Shown in pieces: positions 1 through 9,536 of a DNA stretch of 22,713 bases. This DNA comes from Plantago elongata (taxonomy: Eukaryota > Streptophyta > Magnoliopsida > Lamiales > Plantaginaceae). The stretch spans positions 1 through 22,713 of the forward strand of contig JAYMSP010002733.1 in NCBI GenBank assembly GCA_036897095.1, in the 5' to 3' direction. How positions within the stretch are numbered: the first letter of the stretch is position 1; each line of letters begins with the position of its first letter. The notes below the pieces were generated by a model, which searched no databases, was not told the origin of the DNA, and saw only the letters and a list, made by a program, of their open reading frames with translations. The position numbers and the translations under genes are program-made.

Positions 1-37
<37 letters not shown>
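1..37. repeat. (TA)n microsatellite
   Basis: An uninterrupted TA dinucleotide run opens the window and ends at the CGC at 38-40. The true length is unknown because the window starts inside it. A second TA run closes the window at 22692. Confidence 0.95.
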
Positions 38-39
<2 letters not shown>

Positions 40-591
40 CAGCTAGAGTCCACATTATATGTTGGATAAACGGCGCATATTATTTGTTGGACCGCAATTA
101 ATTATATATGGGTAGACGGTTCCTATTATTTATCGAACCGCAATTAATTATGCATGAGTACGCGGCGCTCATGATGTGTTATTAGTTAGGTATATTTTGA
201 TGATCTCTTAGATAAGTTAAGTATTGTATTCGTAATTATATATATTGGTTTATAAGTATAGATTTAATACATAATTATTACGTATTAAAGGTTCCGTAAA
301 ACATGAGTTATGGAAATGAATACGGATCGTAATTGGATGTACACACGTATTAGAAACAAAAACCTTCTTCAATCATTTAAGGATGGGGTATCTTCGTTTG
401 TAGAATCCAGCTATTCCAAATCCAACATCACTTCTTGACATGCTTTGTGAGACCAAGATGAAGAGTGGCGTTTCTAGGATACTCGCTCACAACGAATTTA
501 TGTTAGTACACTTGTTTAATTATGTTGTTATGAGTTAAAAGACACGTGTGATTACTTGTTAATTAATATATGTAAATCTTTAAAATACAGG
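38..591. other. AT-rich flank, possibly with the upstream intron of a CACTA remnant
   Basis: No intact open frame is seen. The stretch 400-480 reads as a less AT-rich, exon-like segment, and the sequence before 592 ends in AATACAG, a good splice acceptor. I infer that 400-591 holds part of an earlier exon and an intron of the transposon gene whose last exon follows. The earlier exon is too degraded to translate with confidence. Confidence 0.3.
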
Positions 592-950
592 ATGAGGTGG
601 ACAAGCGTATTGAACTACTAGATGAGGATGCAACCAGGGAAGACATAAATGATATCTTCTTGGATATCAATCCACCAGACGAAAAGAATCGGATATTCGG
701 TCTTGGTAGCGCTGCATCATGTTTCGCCATCACATGTCGTATTGGTCTTACATCCCGACATACTAGGCGGGTCTACCACCAGGAGGATATCGATGAGGCT
801 ATAAGATCATCTGAACAACGTGTGCAGGAACGTATGGAGAAGCATCTACAAGATGAGCGGGAGAGTATGCAGAGGCAGCTACAAAATGAGACGGGTGCCT
901 TTACTGCTAAGTTTCAAGGGTATATTGATGGCCATCCCCCATCTCATTGA
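592..950 (+). pseudogene. C-terminal fragment of a CACTA (En/Spm) transposon-type protein
   Basis: The frame is open from 592 to the TGA ending at 950 and gives about 119 residues. It has no real ATG: the first Met-like codon is GTG at 597, and a splice acceptor (AATACAG) lies directly before the open part, so this is probably the last exon of a broken gene. An acidic helical stretch (DEDATREDINDIF) is followed by RIFGLGSAA. This resembles the region before the conserved [VI]xGLG motif of plant Ptta/En/Spm proteins (Transposase_24 type), which often end in a coiled coil; here the tail is charged and Gln/Glu/Arg-rich (EERMEKHLQDERESMQRQLQ region). The N-terminal and catalytic parts are absent. 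The family call rests on motif resemblance only. The downstream 1214-1336 repeats fit a CACTA 3' end. Confidence 0.5.
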
Positions 951-961
951 CATTCATGTTC

Positions 962-1055
962 TGATTTAGATACTTTTCTATGGTATACTATTTATCATTG
1001 ATGAATTCTAACTTAGATACTTTTCTATGGTACTATTTAGTATTGATGAATGATG
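962..1055. repeat. Tandem duplication of about 47 bp
   Basis: The phrase TTAGATACTTTTCTATGGTA occurs at 966 and, as a near copy, at 1013, each followed by CTATTTA(T/G) and ATTGATGAAT. The period is about 47 bp. It lies directly behind the transposon fragment's stop codon. Confidence 0.7.
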
Positions 1056-1213
1056 AGTTTTATGATACTTAAGTATCTTGATGGATTGATGATATTTTTT
1101 GGAGCACAAATATTAGATTTATGTGATATTTTCAGATTTTGGCGCTTTTATTTGTTTATTATGTGAATATTGAACATTTTAGGGAAAATTGAAAAGGAAA
1201 AAAAAATTAAAAC

Positions 1214-1336
1214 TAGTGACGGGATTATATTCGCGATTATAAAGATTATGTAACTAATTATGTCACCATTAAACATAACGTATTCCATCACGACTACTGT
1301 CACTATGTAATGACGGGTTTAGTGACGGCAACATGG
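1214..1336 (+). mobile_element. Subterminal-repeat region of a CACTA-like element
   Basis: Short motifs TAGTGACGG and ATGACGGG recur in both orientations (TAGTGACGGG at 1214, TGTCAC at 1261, TGTCACTATG at 1299, ATGACGGGTTTAGTGACGG near 1310-1328). Clustered GTGACGG-type repeats are typical of the ends of plant CACTA elements, and this cluster lies about 260 bp behind the transposon protein fragment. No clean terminal CTTGTAGTG end is visible, so the element looks truncated. Confidence 0.4.
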
Positions 1337-1640
1337 CGGAAAATACAATTTCTACAACCAAGAACCGATTAGAAACATTACAAATCGATTATTAGTTTTT
1401 ATGTAAATACACAAATAACAATACACTTCCTCACAAAATAAACAAAATCCAACAAACTTTCTCTCTTTAAAAAGCCCTAGAGAGAGAAACTTCACCTTCC
1501 TTCCTCCCTCCCTCTCCCTTCTTCCCTCCTCCCTCCGTCGGAAACCGCCGCCGGGTCCACCGCCGTCCTCTATCTCTGTCGAAAATCATCATCGGATCCA
1601 CTGCCACCATCTCTCTTCGCCAGAACCATCGCCAAAAAGT
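1337..1640 (+). repeat. CT-rich leader-like repeat, left member of an inverted pair
   Basis: The segment starts with AACCGATTAGAAACATT and ACAAATCGATT (1364-1391), passes AAATAACAATACACTTCC and CTAGAGAGAGAAAC, and ends in a C-rich tract with CCGCCGCC and GGATCC. The same order of motifs is found on the minus strand at 8207-8455, so this is a dispersed family and not a unique promoter. It looks like a plant 5' leader: pyrimidine tracts, then CAAAAAGTATGATT, which could serve as a splice donor at 1639. No protein follows. A transposon end or a captured gene 5' end are both possible. Confidence 0.6.
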
Positions 1641-1979
1641 ATGATTTCTCTCACTATCTATCTAATTTCGCCGGATTTTCACCGGATCTTACCGGATTTT
1701 CAAATTCAAGGACTAAAATCTTCAAATCAACAAATTCATCTTGTATTTTATATTAAAATCTCAATCGGAAGTGAAATTTGACCTTTTAATTGTCGTTTTT
1801 CGTTGATTTCAAGATTTCATGTTTCCATATCTGGTTTTAGATCTGAAATCTATTTTAGATCTGAAATTCGTACATTGAAAACTGAATTTCGCAATCTGAT
1901 GATTTGTTATCGTTTTAAGAGATGGTGTGATAGTTTTAATTATCGTTGTTATGGTTTTACTTTGTCTTTAATATTTTAG
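1641..1979. other. AT-rich non-coding sequence, intron-like
   Basis: Follows the leader-like repeat and contains a short direct duplication of TTTTAGATCTGAAAT (1834-1868). No open frame of note was found. If the donor at 1639 is real, this would be the start of a long first intron of a dead transcript. Confidence 0.35.
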
Positions 1980-2730
1980 TTTGTTATAGTTTTCAGACCT
2001 ACTATTGTTGCTTTAACCAGCAGCGTTAGTATTTTTTTGTCTCTGATGAAATATTTATCATTTGATTTTTTAAAAATATTTTTTCATAATTTTACATTGT
2101 TATAGTTTTAAAATATACTTTATATGATGGTTTTAAATACTAATATTATCGTTTTTAACTTGTGTTGCATGTTTGTGCTTTGTTATAGTTGTAAGCATCA
2201 TTGGTATGGTTTACCTTGTGTTGAACGTTTTCGTTTATTATTGATATAACGCAAATGTTATAGTTTCAAGACTTATTATTGTAGCTTTAAGCAGCAACGT
2301 TGGTGTTTTTAACCTCTCGTGAAATATTTATAGTTTGATTTTTACAAATGATTTGTTATAACTTTAAAATGCACTATTATAGCTTTAAGATGCACTATGG
2401 GTTAAGTGTCAATGTTATTCTTTTAGCTTGTGTTGAATGTTCGTGCATTGTTATAGTTTTAAAAATGTTTTTGTAGTTTTAAGATGCAATGTTATAGTTG
2501 TAAGCATTAACAATAATGTATTCATCTTATGTTGAATAGCTGGATATTATTATTTTTTAGCGCATATATTATAGTAATAAGATCTATTGATGTAATTTTA
2601 ACCATCAATGTCAGTATTTTAGCTTATGCTGAAAATTTATGAATTGATTTTATATATTAGTGTTATTGTTTTTAGCATGTGTTGAACATTGCTTCTTTAT
2701 TTTTTAAGCACCGATGTGATAGTTCTAATG
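1980..2730. repeat. Degenerate tandem array of three units
   Basis: Three diverged head-to-tail units start at about 1980, 2254 and 2564. Each follows the same order: a TTATAGTTT(T/C)AAGA-like start, TATTGTAGCTTTAA, CAGCAACGTT-like, TGAAATATTTAT, GTTATTGTTTTTAGC and TGTGTTGAATGTT. Unit lengths are about 274, 310 and 167 bp, so the last is truncated. TTATAGTTTTAA is also scattered within units, which suggests a smaller ancestral monomer. No coding potential is seen. Confidence 0.55.
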
Positions 2731-3442
2731 AGAATTTTTATAGTTTTAACTCAGTTAGTGAATGTTTTATCCAAGTGCGATAAATACATCAAGTTCGATA
2801 ATTGAAACAACAAGCACATGCAACAAAAGATAGAAAGTTTAAGTTCACCAAGTTTGATCGGAAGGAAAAGCTTAGTTTAATAGCGCAATTGCATTTGCAT
2901 AAAAAAAACACCGAATGAATATTTATTGTAATTTTATTCTACGAGAACAAATGTTTTAACTCTTTGGATGTCTACATGTTCAAGTTGCTTATTCTAAAAT
3001 TCTTTATTGATGTTTTAATGGTTTCCTGAAATTTTTAATCTGTTTAATGGTATTAGATTGTAACTTAAAACCGTAACATGTCATAAAAATATCATGTTGG
3101 TCCTTAAAACCATCACTCTATCTGTTTAAAAATTAACAAAAGAGGTTAAATTTTTAATAGAAACATACATTGTCGATGCATTAAAATCATCATATTATAA
3201 AACTGTACTTAAACTTTCAATGCTAATAATTTAAAATAATAACATAATTTATTAAAAGTATAATAAAAATTATGTTTTGATGGTTTTTAAAAAACTCGGA
3301 AGGTCAGACAGCTAAAACTCAAAAATCGCGAAAAAGCCACATTAGAAAAATCTTTCATTTTTCAAGACTTTGGCTTTATGAATACTGATAGTCTCACCGA
3401 TATTGCATCGCGTGCACCAGTTTAACTATGAAAATGCGCTAA
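2731..3442. other. AT-rich intergenic sequence
   Basis: No gene, clear repeat boundary or RNA structure was seen. The part after about 3300 is less AT-rich and may belong to the retroelement-like remnant that follows. Confidence 0.4.
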
Positions 3443-3829
3443 AAATCAAGTCAATCTCTGACAAGTTATGTTCGAGGTGAAAGGCTCAATAATTCGTACC
3501 ATGAATTACCAATTAGAACCAACATTCCAAAACATGGTCTCAAAGCATGTTATAGAATCCATGGGCAAGACGAATCCGCTATGGACACGACCAAGATGAA
3601 GGAGCAACTGACTGAGATGAAGAACATGCTCGGGAAAATCCGGGCTATGATCGGATATCTTCAATGGGGAGAGAAGGTGGTTGACAACAGAGAGAGGGAG
3701 AGTGATATTAATACAACGGTAGGAGAAGGAACATGGGAGATCGGGTGTGGAATATTGCTTTGGGGAAAGGAAGATAAACCCAATTATTTGTTGATGAACA
3801 ACCTCATTCTAGCAATCCACAAAAATTGA
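3443..3829 (+). pseudogene. Possible retrotransposon gag N-terminal remnant
   Basis: The frame is open for 128 codons from just after a TAA at 3440 to the TGA ending at 3829. An internal ATG at 3581 starts an 82-residue piece. Before it come HGLKACYRIHGQDESAMD and then KMKEQLTEMKNMLGKIRAM, an amphipathic helix with Met/Leu spacing like the start of plant Ty3/gypsy gag proteins, which commonly read as repeats of 'M-K-x-x-L-x-x-M'. No retroviral zinc knuckle (CCHC), protease, reverse transcriptase, LTR or primer-binding site is seen nearby. Composition is richer in G and C than the flanks. The assignment is tentative; it could be any decayed host or transposon exon. Confidence 0.3.
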
Positions 3830-4271
3830 AACAACCATATCAACTACTTAAAATAAAGTGATCAAATTATGAATCGGAACAAGCGAGAAATATACCCATC
3901 TACCGGATGATGCTGGTCATATTCAGTGTGGGATTTCGTTCCTTCTTGCCTTCTAAAAGTTTTATCTCATGATCCGGATATTTCAGCCACGTTATATCCC
4001 ACAACTAGCTTTTGATACATAAGATTTATGGTTCTGTGTAACAAAATTAGCTGAAAAGATAATTGATAGCTGGAAAATTAATTAATAATTAGAAAAGTAA
4101 CTGTTAGCTGGTGGAGTAGCTTTTTCTAACTTGATTAGTTTCTTCAATTAGAGAGCTAATCAGTTAGTTTATTTAGAAAAGTGACGTAATGAATTTTTTG
4201 TAAAATTAAAAAGTTAATGGTAAATATGAATTATATGTTAAATGAAAAAGCCATCTCAATGTAGCCAACAC
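3830..4271. other. AT-rich intergenic sequence with TAGCTG-type short repeats
   Basis: Between 4000 and 4170 the words TTAGCTG, GATAGCTGG and GAGCTAATCAG recur in both orientations. This may be a decayed MITE, but I cannot define ends or a target duplication. No gene was found. Confidence 0.3.
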
Positions 4272-4274
4272 TAC

Positions 4275-4526
4275 GGGGCTGATTGTCATGCGACTTAAAT
4301 GCCCCGATTTAAATGCATGAATAGTGATCAGAATTGTAGTGAGATTGTTAAAATTGTGCTTGGTATAGAATTGTAATTGGATGGGGTATTATAGGTTTGT
4401 TATATAGGTAGAGAAAAATGTTGCTACTGTAGAAACATTTTGATCTTCAACATTTAAATGTCATAACAAACACAAAATTTTCGAGTAGCATCTAAACGGA
4501 CATTTGGATGCTACTCCAATCAGCCC
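4275..4526. mobile_element. Tourist-like (PIF/Harbinger) MITE, copy 1
   Basis: The 252 bp element begins GGGGCTGATTG and ends CAATCAGCCC, which are inverted repeats, and is flanked by TAC on both sides (4272-4274 and 4527-4529). A 3-bp target duplication and G-rich termini fit the PIF/Harbinger superfamily, although the usual target is TWA and here it is TAC. It has no coding capacity, so it would need a transposase from elsewhere. It is about 90% alike to the copy at 5861 by eye. Confidence 0.85.
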
Positions 4527-4782
4527 TACATCTCTAACATTTCATTTGATGTATTCGGTGTCTTGGCTGCTTGGCATACCAGGAGCCAAAATAAGTAAAC
4601 ACACTACTCGCCAAATAAAATCCCGCGTTCTACATGTTGACTAGCTCGAAACATTTCTTTCTAGTGAGTACACGTTTAACGTATTTAAAATAAGTCGGCA
4701 ATGTGACGCAGATCACCCTGTCTGCTTGAGTACTGGACTATGGGTCGGAATGCCTAGAAATATTTACAAAATATAAAAAATA

Positions 4783-4963
4783 CTTTCTCCATTGCATTTT
4801 AAGGTTTTCACCTGAGCTTTAAATGATTAAATTTTTTTAATTTTAACTACGAATTAATTTTAAACTTCAAATATAAAATGTCAATTTATTTATATAATGA
4901 AATTTTAGAAAAGAATTGACTGTTAAAAATCAAATTAAAAAGTTTAACACGGAACAGCAGAAG
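4783..4963. mobile_element. Degenerate Stowaway-like MITE
   Basis: The 181 bp segment is flanked by TA at 4781-4782 and 4964-4965. Its left end CTTTCTCCATTGCATTTTA and the reverse complement of its right end (CTTCTGCTGTTCCGTGTTA) both resemble the plant Stowaway consensus start CTCCCTCCGT. The interior is AT-rich with no open frame. Divergence between the two ends makes the call moderate. Confidence 0.45.
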
Positions 4964-4965
4964 TA

Positions 4966-5857
4966 GAAAATTATACTATTTAGAAATTTATATAAGATGA
5001 AGAATAGGTTCTTTGGCTCCCTTCTGGTTCAGGGTTAGTAACATTTTAAGTCATTATCCTTTTTCAAACAATCTGTATTCAATTCTTCTTGTTGACATTT
5101 CTTTTAGTTCATTTCTTGTTTTCTTCTTTTTTGATCTTTAGTAAATTATTTCTTAAATTTCGTAAAACACTTATTTTACTAAATAATAAGAAAGTCTACA
5201 TGTAGTTTTGTTGGTGAACTTGAATGTATATCAACAACTTGTGTATGAATAGATTTAAAAAATAAAAAAAAACTTGTGTATGATATTCAATATTGTTTAT
5301 CCTCATGATATTGACGGAAATACCAATTTTATTGGTGAATGTATCAAAACAACTTGTGTATGAATATTGTTAGTCCTCATTTACTAGAAATTCACTAACA
5401 TATAATACCAATTTTCTTCAATATTTCTCCTTTTAAATCGTGATTTCTTTTCGTATTCTTTTTCTTTTCTACTTAGAAAAAACTAATATCACCATTATCT
5501 TCCTCCCCCAACATATTTTTCATCCTCTAGTTTCAAAATACATTTTAAAATTTTCTCATTATTTTTTTTTATCTCTTCTCTTATATATTTATTTTTTCAT
5601 CTACAATTTCAATTATATTCCGTACTCTTTTACTTAGTATTCTTAGAATATATTTTTGTGATAAGTATATAGAAAAATTAGGAAATTGATAAATTTTATT
5701 AAGATGATAAAGCAGTTAGGCTCCGTACGTTCTATTCAACTGAATTTTACTGAACTGAACTGAAGTAATAGTATAAATTATAACTAAGCAGAGTTAAACT
5801 GAATTGAATTAAATCAAATCAAATTAAAATAATTTTAAATTAAAAAGAGCAAAAACT
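4966..5857. other. AT-rich intergenic sequence with a local triplication
   Basis: No gene was found; the T-rich frame at 5440-5637 is low complexity. At 5204-5380 the phrase AACTTGTGTATGA(A)T occurs three times (5235, 5271, 5351), partly preceded by TTGGTGAA and TGTATCAA and followed by TAGTCCTCAT or TATCCTCAT. At 5720-5857 there is an ACTGAA-rich stretch ending ATTAAAAAGAGCAAAAACTT that has a similar word at 20753, perhaps a dispersed repeat. Confidence 0.4.
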
Positions 5858-5860
5858 TAA

Positions 5861-6113
5861 GGGGCTAATTGGCATGCGACTTAAATGTCCCGATTTAAAT
5901 GCCTGAATAGTGATCATAATTGTAGTGGGATTGTTAAAATTGTGTTTGGTATAGAATTGTAATTGGATAGTGTATTATAGGTTTATTATATAGGTAGAGA
6001 AAAATGTTGCTACTGTAGAGACATTTCGATCTTCAACATTTAAATGCCATAACAAATACAAAATCTCCGAGTAGTATCCAAACGGACATTTGAATGCTAC
6101 TCCAAGCAGCCCC
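5861..6113. mobile_element. Tourist-like (PIF/Harbinger) MITE, copy 2
   Basis: A 253 bp relative of the element at 4275, same orientation. It starts GGGGCTAATTGG, ends AGCAGCCCC and is flanked by TAA at 5858-5860 and 6114-6116, a typical Harbinger target. Shared internal words include TGCGACTTAAATG, GAATTGTAATTGGAT, AATGTTGCTACTGTAGA and CAAACGGACATTTG. No coding sequence. Confidence 0.85.
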
Positions 6114-6116
6114 TAA

Positions 6117-6622
6117 ATTAATTACAATCTTTTCAATTTATTCATGCACATGTGTTTATAGTCGGTATAAATATAACTTCAGGGTTAACCTAATTCACTC
6201 CCATATTAATGAATACTTATCATCCCATCCATACCTCGTTGCATGCACCAACTATCGTTTGATAATTAAAATACTCTAGAAATATGTGTAATTCGTGCCA
6301 AATTATCTTCAAGGCACCTTTAATCAGGTTGACAAGTTTGAACCAAAGTCTCAACAATTTATTTATCATTTTTCCAATTAGTTCTGGTAAAAAAGATTAT
6401 TGGTCCAACCTGCCCCAAATCTACTTTGATTGTAGAGACGACACTTAATAAGTTCCAAAATAAAGTCATTGATTCCTAACTGCATGCTACGTAGCATCAA
6501 ACATACAAGATGACCTCATAAGCACGGGGTCACTATGACGATGGTTATAGTAGAATCTTTTCGCTATAAAATCGCCAATGGCATATTCACTGAGATAAAA
6601 GAAAGACGATGGTTACGTAGGT
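6117..6622. other. Intergenic sequence, nothing recognised
   Basis: Mixed AT-rich sequence between two mobile elements. The short plus-strand frame at 6094-6279 begins inside the MITE and has no recognisable motif. No promoter, RNA or repeat was identified. Confidence 0.4.
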
Positions 6623-7421
6623 GGGAAAAATCCAAAAAAATAGTTGTTATATTTTAGATTTTAGTACTTAAATTGTTACCGTTAAATTTTAATATTTTAA
6701 GTTGACATTTTGTCAAATTTGAATACTCCGTTTCTCAATATTAATAAAACCGTTAATTTTACAAAAAAACCACGAAAAATACTTTAAGTTGTGTGATTAC
6801 TGAAAAAAATACCTCATCTTACGACCATTCGATTTTGGTATTTAAATTGACAATGTTGACAAATTCAAGTACTCCGCCGGTCAAAGATTTATCGAGCCGT
6901 TAGTTTTGACATAACTAATGTGCATGAGCGTGAATTGACACAATTTACGTCAAGACGTCGCTTAAATAACAAACAGTTTCAATAAAAATTACTTATTGTA
7001 AAAAAATTAATTCAATTTTAATATGAATAGTAAACATGGCATTCAACAAAAAGAAAGCATTAAACCCTAATGTAATCTTCTTTTATAAAACAAAATACAC
7101 ACACTCATTATTTCACACAAATATTCACACTAATGCGCATTAAATACGTCAAAATTAACGGCTCTGTCAAATTTAACAAAATGAAGCACTAAAATTGAAC
7201 AAATGAAAAATATAAAGTACCAAAATTTGACGATCACAAAATAAAGTACAATTTTCAGTAATGATTAGATTTTTTATGGTTAAAATTAACGTCCCGTCAA
7301 ATTGGACTAATAGAGAGTACTACAATTGGACGAAATTCAAACTAAATGTATGAAAATTGGACGGTAACAATTTAAGGTACTAAAATCCGAAATATAACAA
7401 TTTAGTTACTGGATTGTTTCC
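6623..7421. mobile_element. Non-autonomous MULE-like element with long inverted termini
   Basis: The left arm (6623 to about 6930) and right arm (about 7125 to 7421) are imperfect reverse complements over roughly 300 bp. The outer ends are GGGAAAAATCC and, reversed, GGAAACAATCC. Shared words inward include TTGTTATATTT, GATTTTAGTAC, AAATTGTTACCGT, CCGTTAATTTT and CTAATG(T/C)GCAT. Only about 190 bp lie between the arms and they encode nothing. Very long inverted termini with a GGGAAA-type end are usual for Mutator-like elements, but I could not find the expected 9-bp target duplication, so a generic foldback element remains possible. Confidence 0.65.
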
Positions 7422-8048
7422 TTAGGTAAATTGTCCGCATTTCACCCCAATCCTCCATCTATTCTATAGTAGCCATCTTATTTCTATCTTGGAGTATTTT
7501 TTTCATGGCTCTATAAGCAAATGAATTTCATTTTTTTGTACTTCATTATAATTTACCAACATGTTAACTAATTAATTACGATAAATTATTTGTAATTTTT
7601 CTTGGAATATCATCTTAGTATTTTATGATCATCATCAAATCTATATTGACCTTTTAATCATGTGAAATTTGTTTTATGATTTAAAACTACTGAAATGATT
7701 GAGGAAATGTCTAGTTTATAATATCGGGTAGTATTTTTAGTTTACAAATATTTAGGCAAGTAATATATGTCATATTCACAAATTCACATAAAATTGACTC
7801 AAAATTTAAATAGATATTACTATATATATATAGGTGGACAACTATTGAAGTTATATAATTGAGTATTTAATTAAAGTTAAGTTTGACTTACTTATAATAA
7901 ATATGTAAATTAGACTTTAAAGATAATCAGTTTAATCTAATTAAATTATAAACCTAATGCAGCCTTAAAAGAATCAGTTGATCATTCCAAAATTTCAATT
8001 TTTTTTTCTAATTAAATTTTAAGCTTTAATTTAGCTGGAACAAAATTA
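7422..8048. other. AT-rich intergenic sequence
   Basis: No gene or clear element was found. A short TA run lies near 7820-7833. Confidence 0.4.
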
Positions 8049-8050
8049 TA

Positions 8051-8206
8051 CTCCCTCTATTCCAACTTCAACTTCTCGTATCTCATTTTTGTCTGTCTCA
8101 ACTTTATCTTCACATTCCTTAAAAGAAAAATATCTCTCATGCTTTATGCACTATATTTCCTACTTTAGTCATTATTTCTTCTACTTTATCAATTTTTTTA
8201 CTACTG
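8051..8206 (+). mobile_element. Truncated Stowaway-type MITE
   Basis: Starts CTCCCTCTATTCCAACTTCA directly after a TA dinucleotide. This is the classic plant Stowaway terminus, and the following text (GTCTGTCTCAACTTTATCTT, ATCTCTCATGCTTTATGCAC) reads like a well-preserved left part. The complementary right terminus is missing: the element stops near 8206 where the inverted CT-rich repeat begins. Confidence 0.7.
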
Positions 8207-8455
8207 GATCACCATAATTTTCGGTGAAAATGGATCCGGCGGCGGTGGTTCCGGTCTTCGACGGCGGCGGCGGGAATGAGGAAGGGAGAAAGTGGGAGAG
8301 AGATTGATGTTTCTCTCTCTAGATTTTTTTAGAGAGGAAAGATTTGCTGGGTTTTGTAAAATTTGTGTGAGAATGTGTGTTATTTGGATATTTATATATA
8401 AAAGTTTATAATCGATTTGTAGTGTTTTTAATCGATTCTTTATTATAAAACTGGA
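8207..8455 (-). repeat. CT-rich leader-like repeat, right member of an inverted pair
   Basis: Read on the minus strand it begins AAGAATCGATTAAAAACACT, ACAAATCGATTATAAA, passes AAATAACACACATTCTCAC and CTAGAGAGAGAAAC, and ends in CCGCCGCCG and GGATCCATTTTC. This matches the motif order of 1337-1640. On the plus strand an ATG at 8230 opens a short Gly-rich frame, which I take as chance because it mirrors non-coding sequence in the other copy. Confidence 0.6.
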
Positions 8456-9533
8456 CTTTTCTATAAATTAGAAAAATCTCCCCTTTCAACTATACTTACT
8501 TTTTAATAAATTAGTTGTAATGTCACAATATTACACGTTGCGTGTTCGTATTAATATAATTTAAAACATACAAAGTGTATATTTGAAAATATTACTTATA
8601 TTTCATACTATTCAAATGGTCATGATATACTAGTATGCTCAATACGTCCCGTAAAATTTTATATATTTATGAATTTTAGCTATCTCACATAAATTCATAG
8701 ATTATATAGTATTACAAAAAAGAAAAGGCACCCTACACACAATAAATTATGAATAATTTTAATTTAATACTTAAAAATTATATATTTTATCATTAAAAAT
8801 ATATTTTCCTCCAACTAGTGTTTAGTTTATTATTATTTAATTTTTCATATAAATTTACATGTTAAAATAAGTGTATAAAGTTTTCCGGTAAAAAAATGTA
8901 ATACACTAATGTAATAAATATCAGAATGTTAGTTAGGATTCCAACACATTGGAGGAAGCCTTATACTAATAGTTCAAATAAAGATCACTGCCCGTCCTCA
9001 ATGTGACGTCATAGTAAGTTACAACAAATTATTTTATGTCGAATTGGTGATGATGTAATCATTTATAGAAAAAGTGTATCAATTCAAATGATTATTGATT
9101 CTTTTCTAGCAATTGTAGTGACTTCTATGTAAGTCAGCCTTTAATTATTGATTAAGACGAACGACCATATGGTTTCCAGTCTTTTAATAATACAATTATT
9201 GACATAAATCTACACATCGATCGATTATCTTGTTTTGGTTTATGTACAAACTGGTTAGATGATGTAAAGTGTAAACTGAAGTTTTCTTAATGTGCTTTGG
9301 GACAAGGAGGCAGTAGACAGGATTAGAGTGTGAACTCCCCTCTGTGACTTGTGAATTAAGAATTCGAATTCAAATACGAATTTGGAGATTATGTAAGATA
9401 CACTAATATACATGTATATTTAACTAGATATGTATGCATTCTTAAAATGGTGGAGTAGGTTTATTTACATAGTAGAACTAGGAATGTCAATCATATAAAG
9501 TTACGGGGAAGGAGCAACATTTTCTTGAGTAAG
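8456..9533. other. AT-rich intergenic sequence
   Basis: Over 1 kb with no gene, RNA or well-bounded repeat that I can support. It contains ordinary AT-rich plant intergenic sequence. Confidence 0.45.
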
Positions 9534-9536
9534 TAA

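Noticed and set aside
597-599. Start codon for the CACTA-like fragment
   Set aside because: The codon is GTG directly behind a splice acceptor, so this is an internal exon edge and not a translation start.
8230-8310. ATG with a Gly-rich frame (MDPAAVVPVF-like)
   Set aside because: It is inside the inverted CT-rich repeat, ends quickly and has no counterpart in the sister copy.
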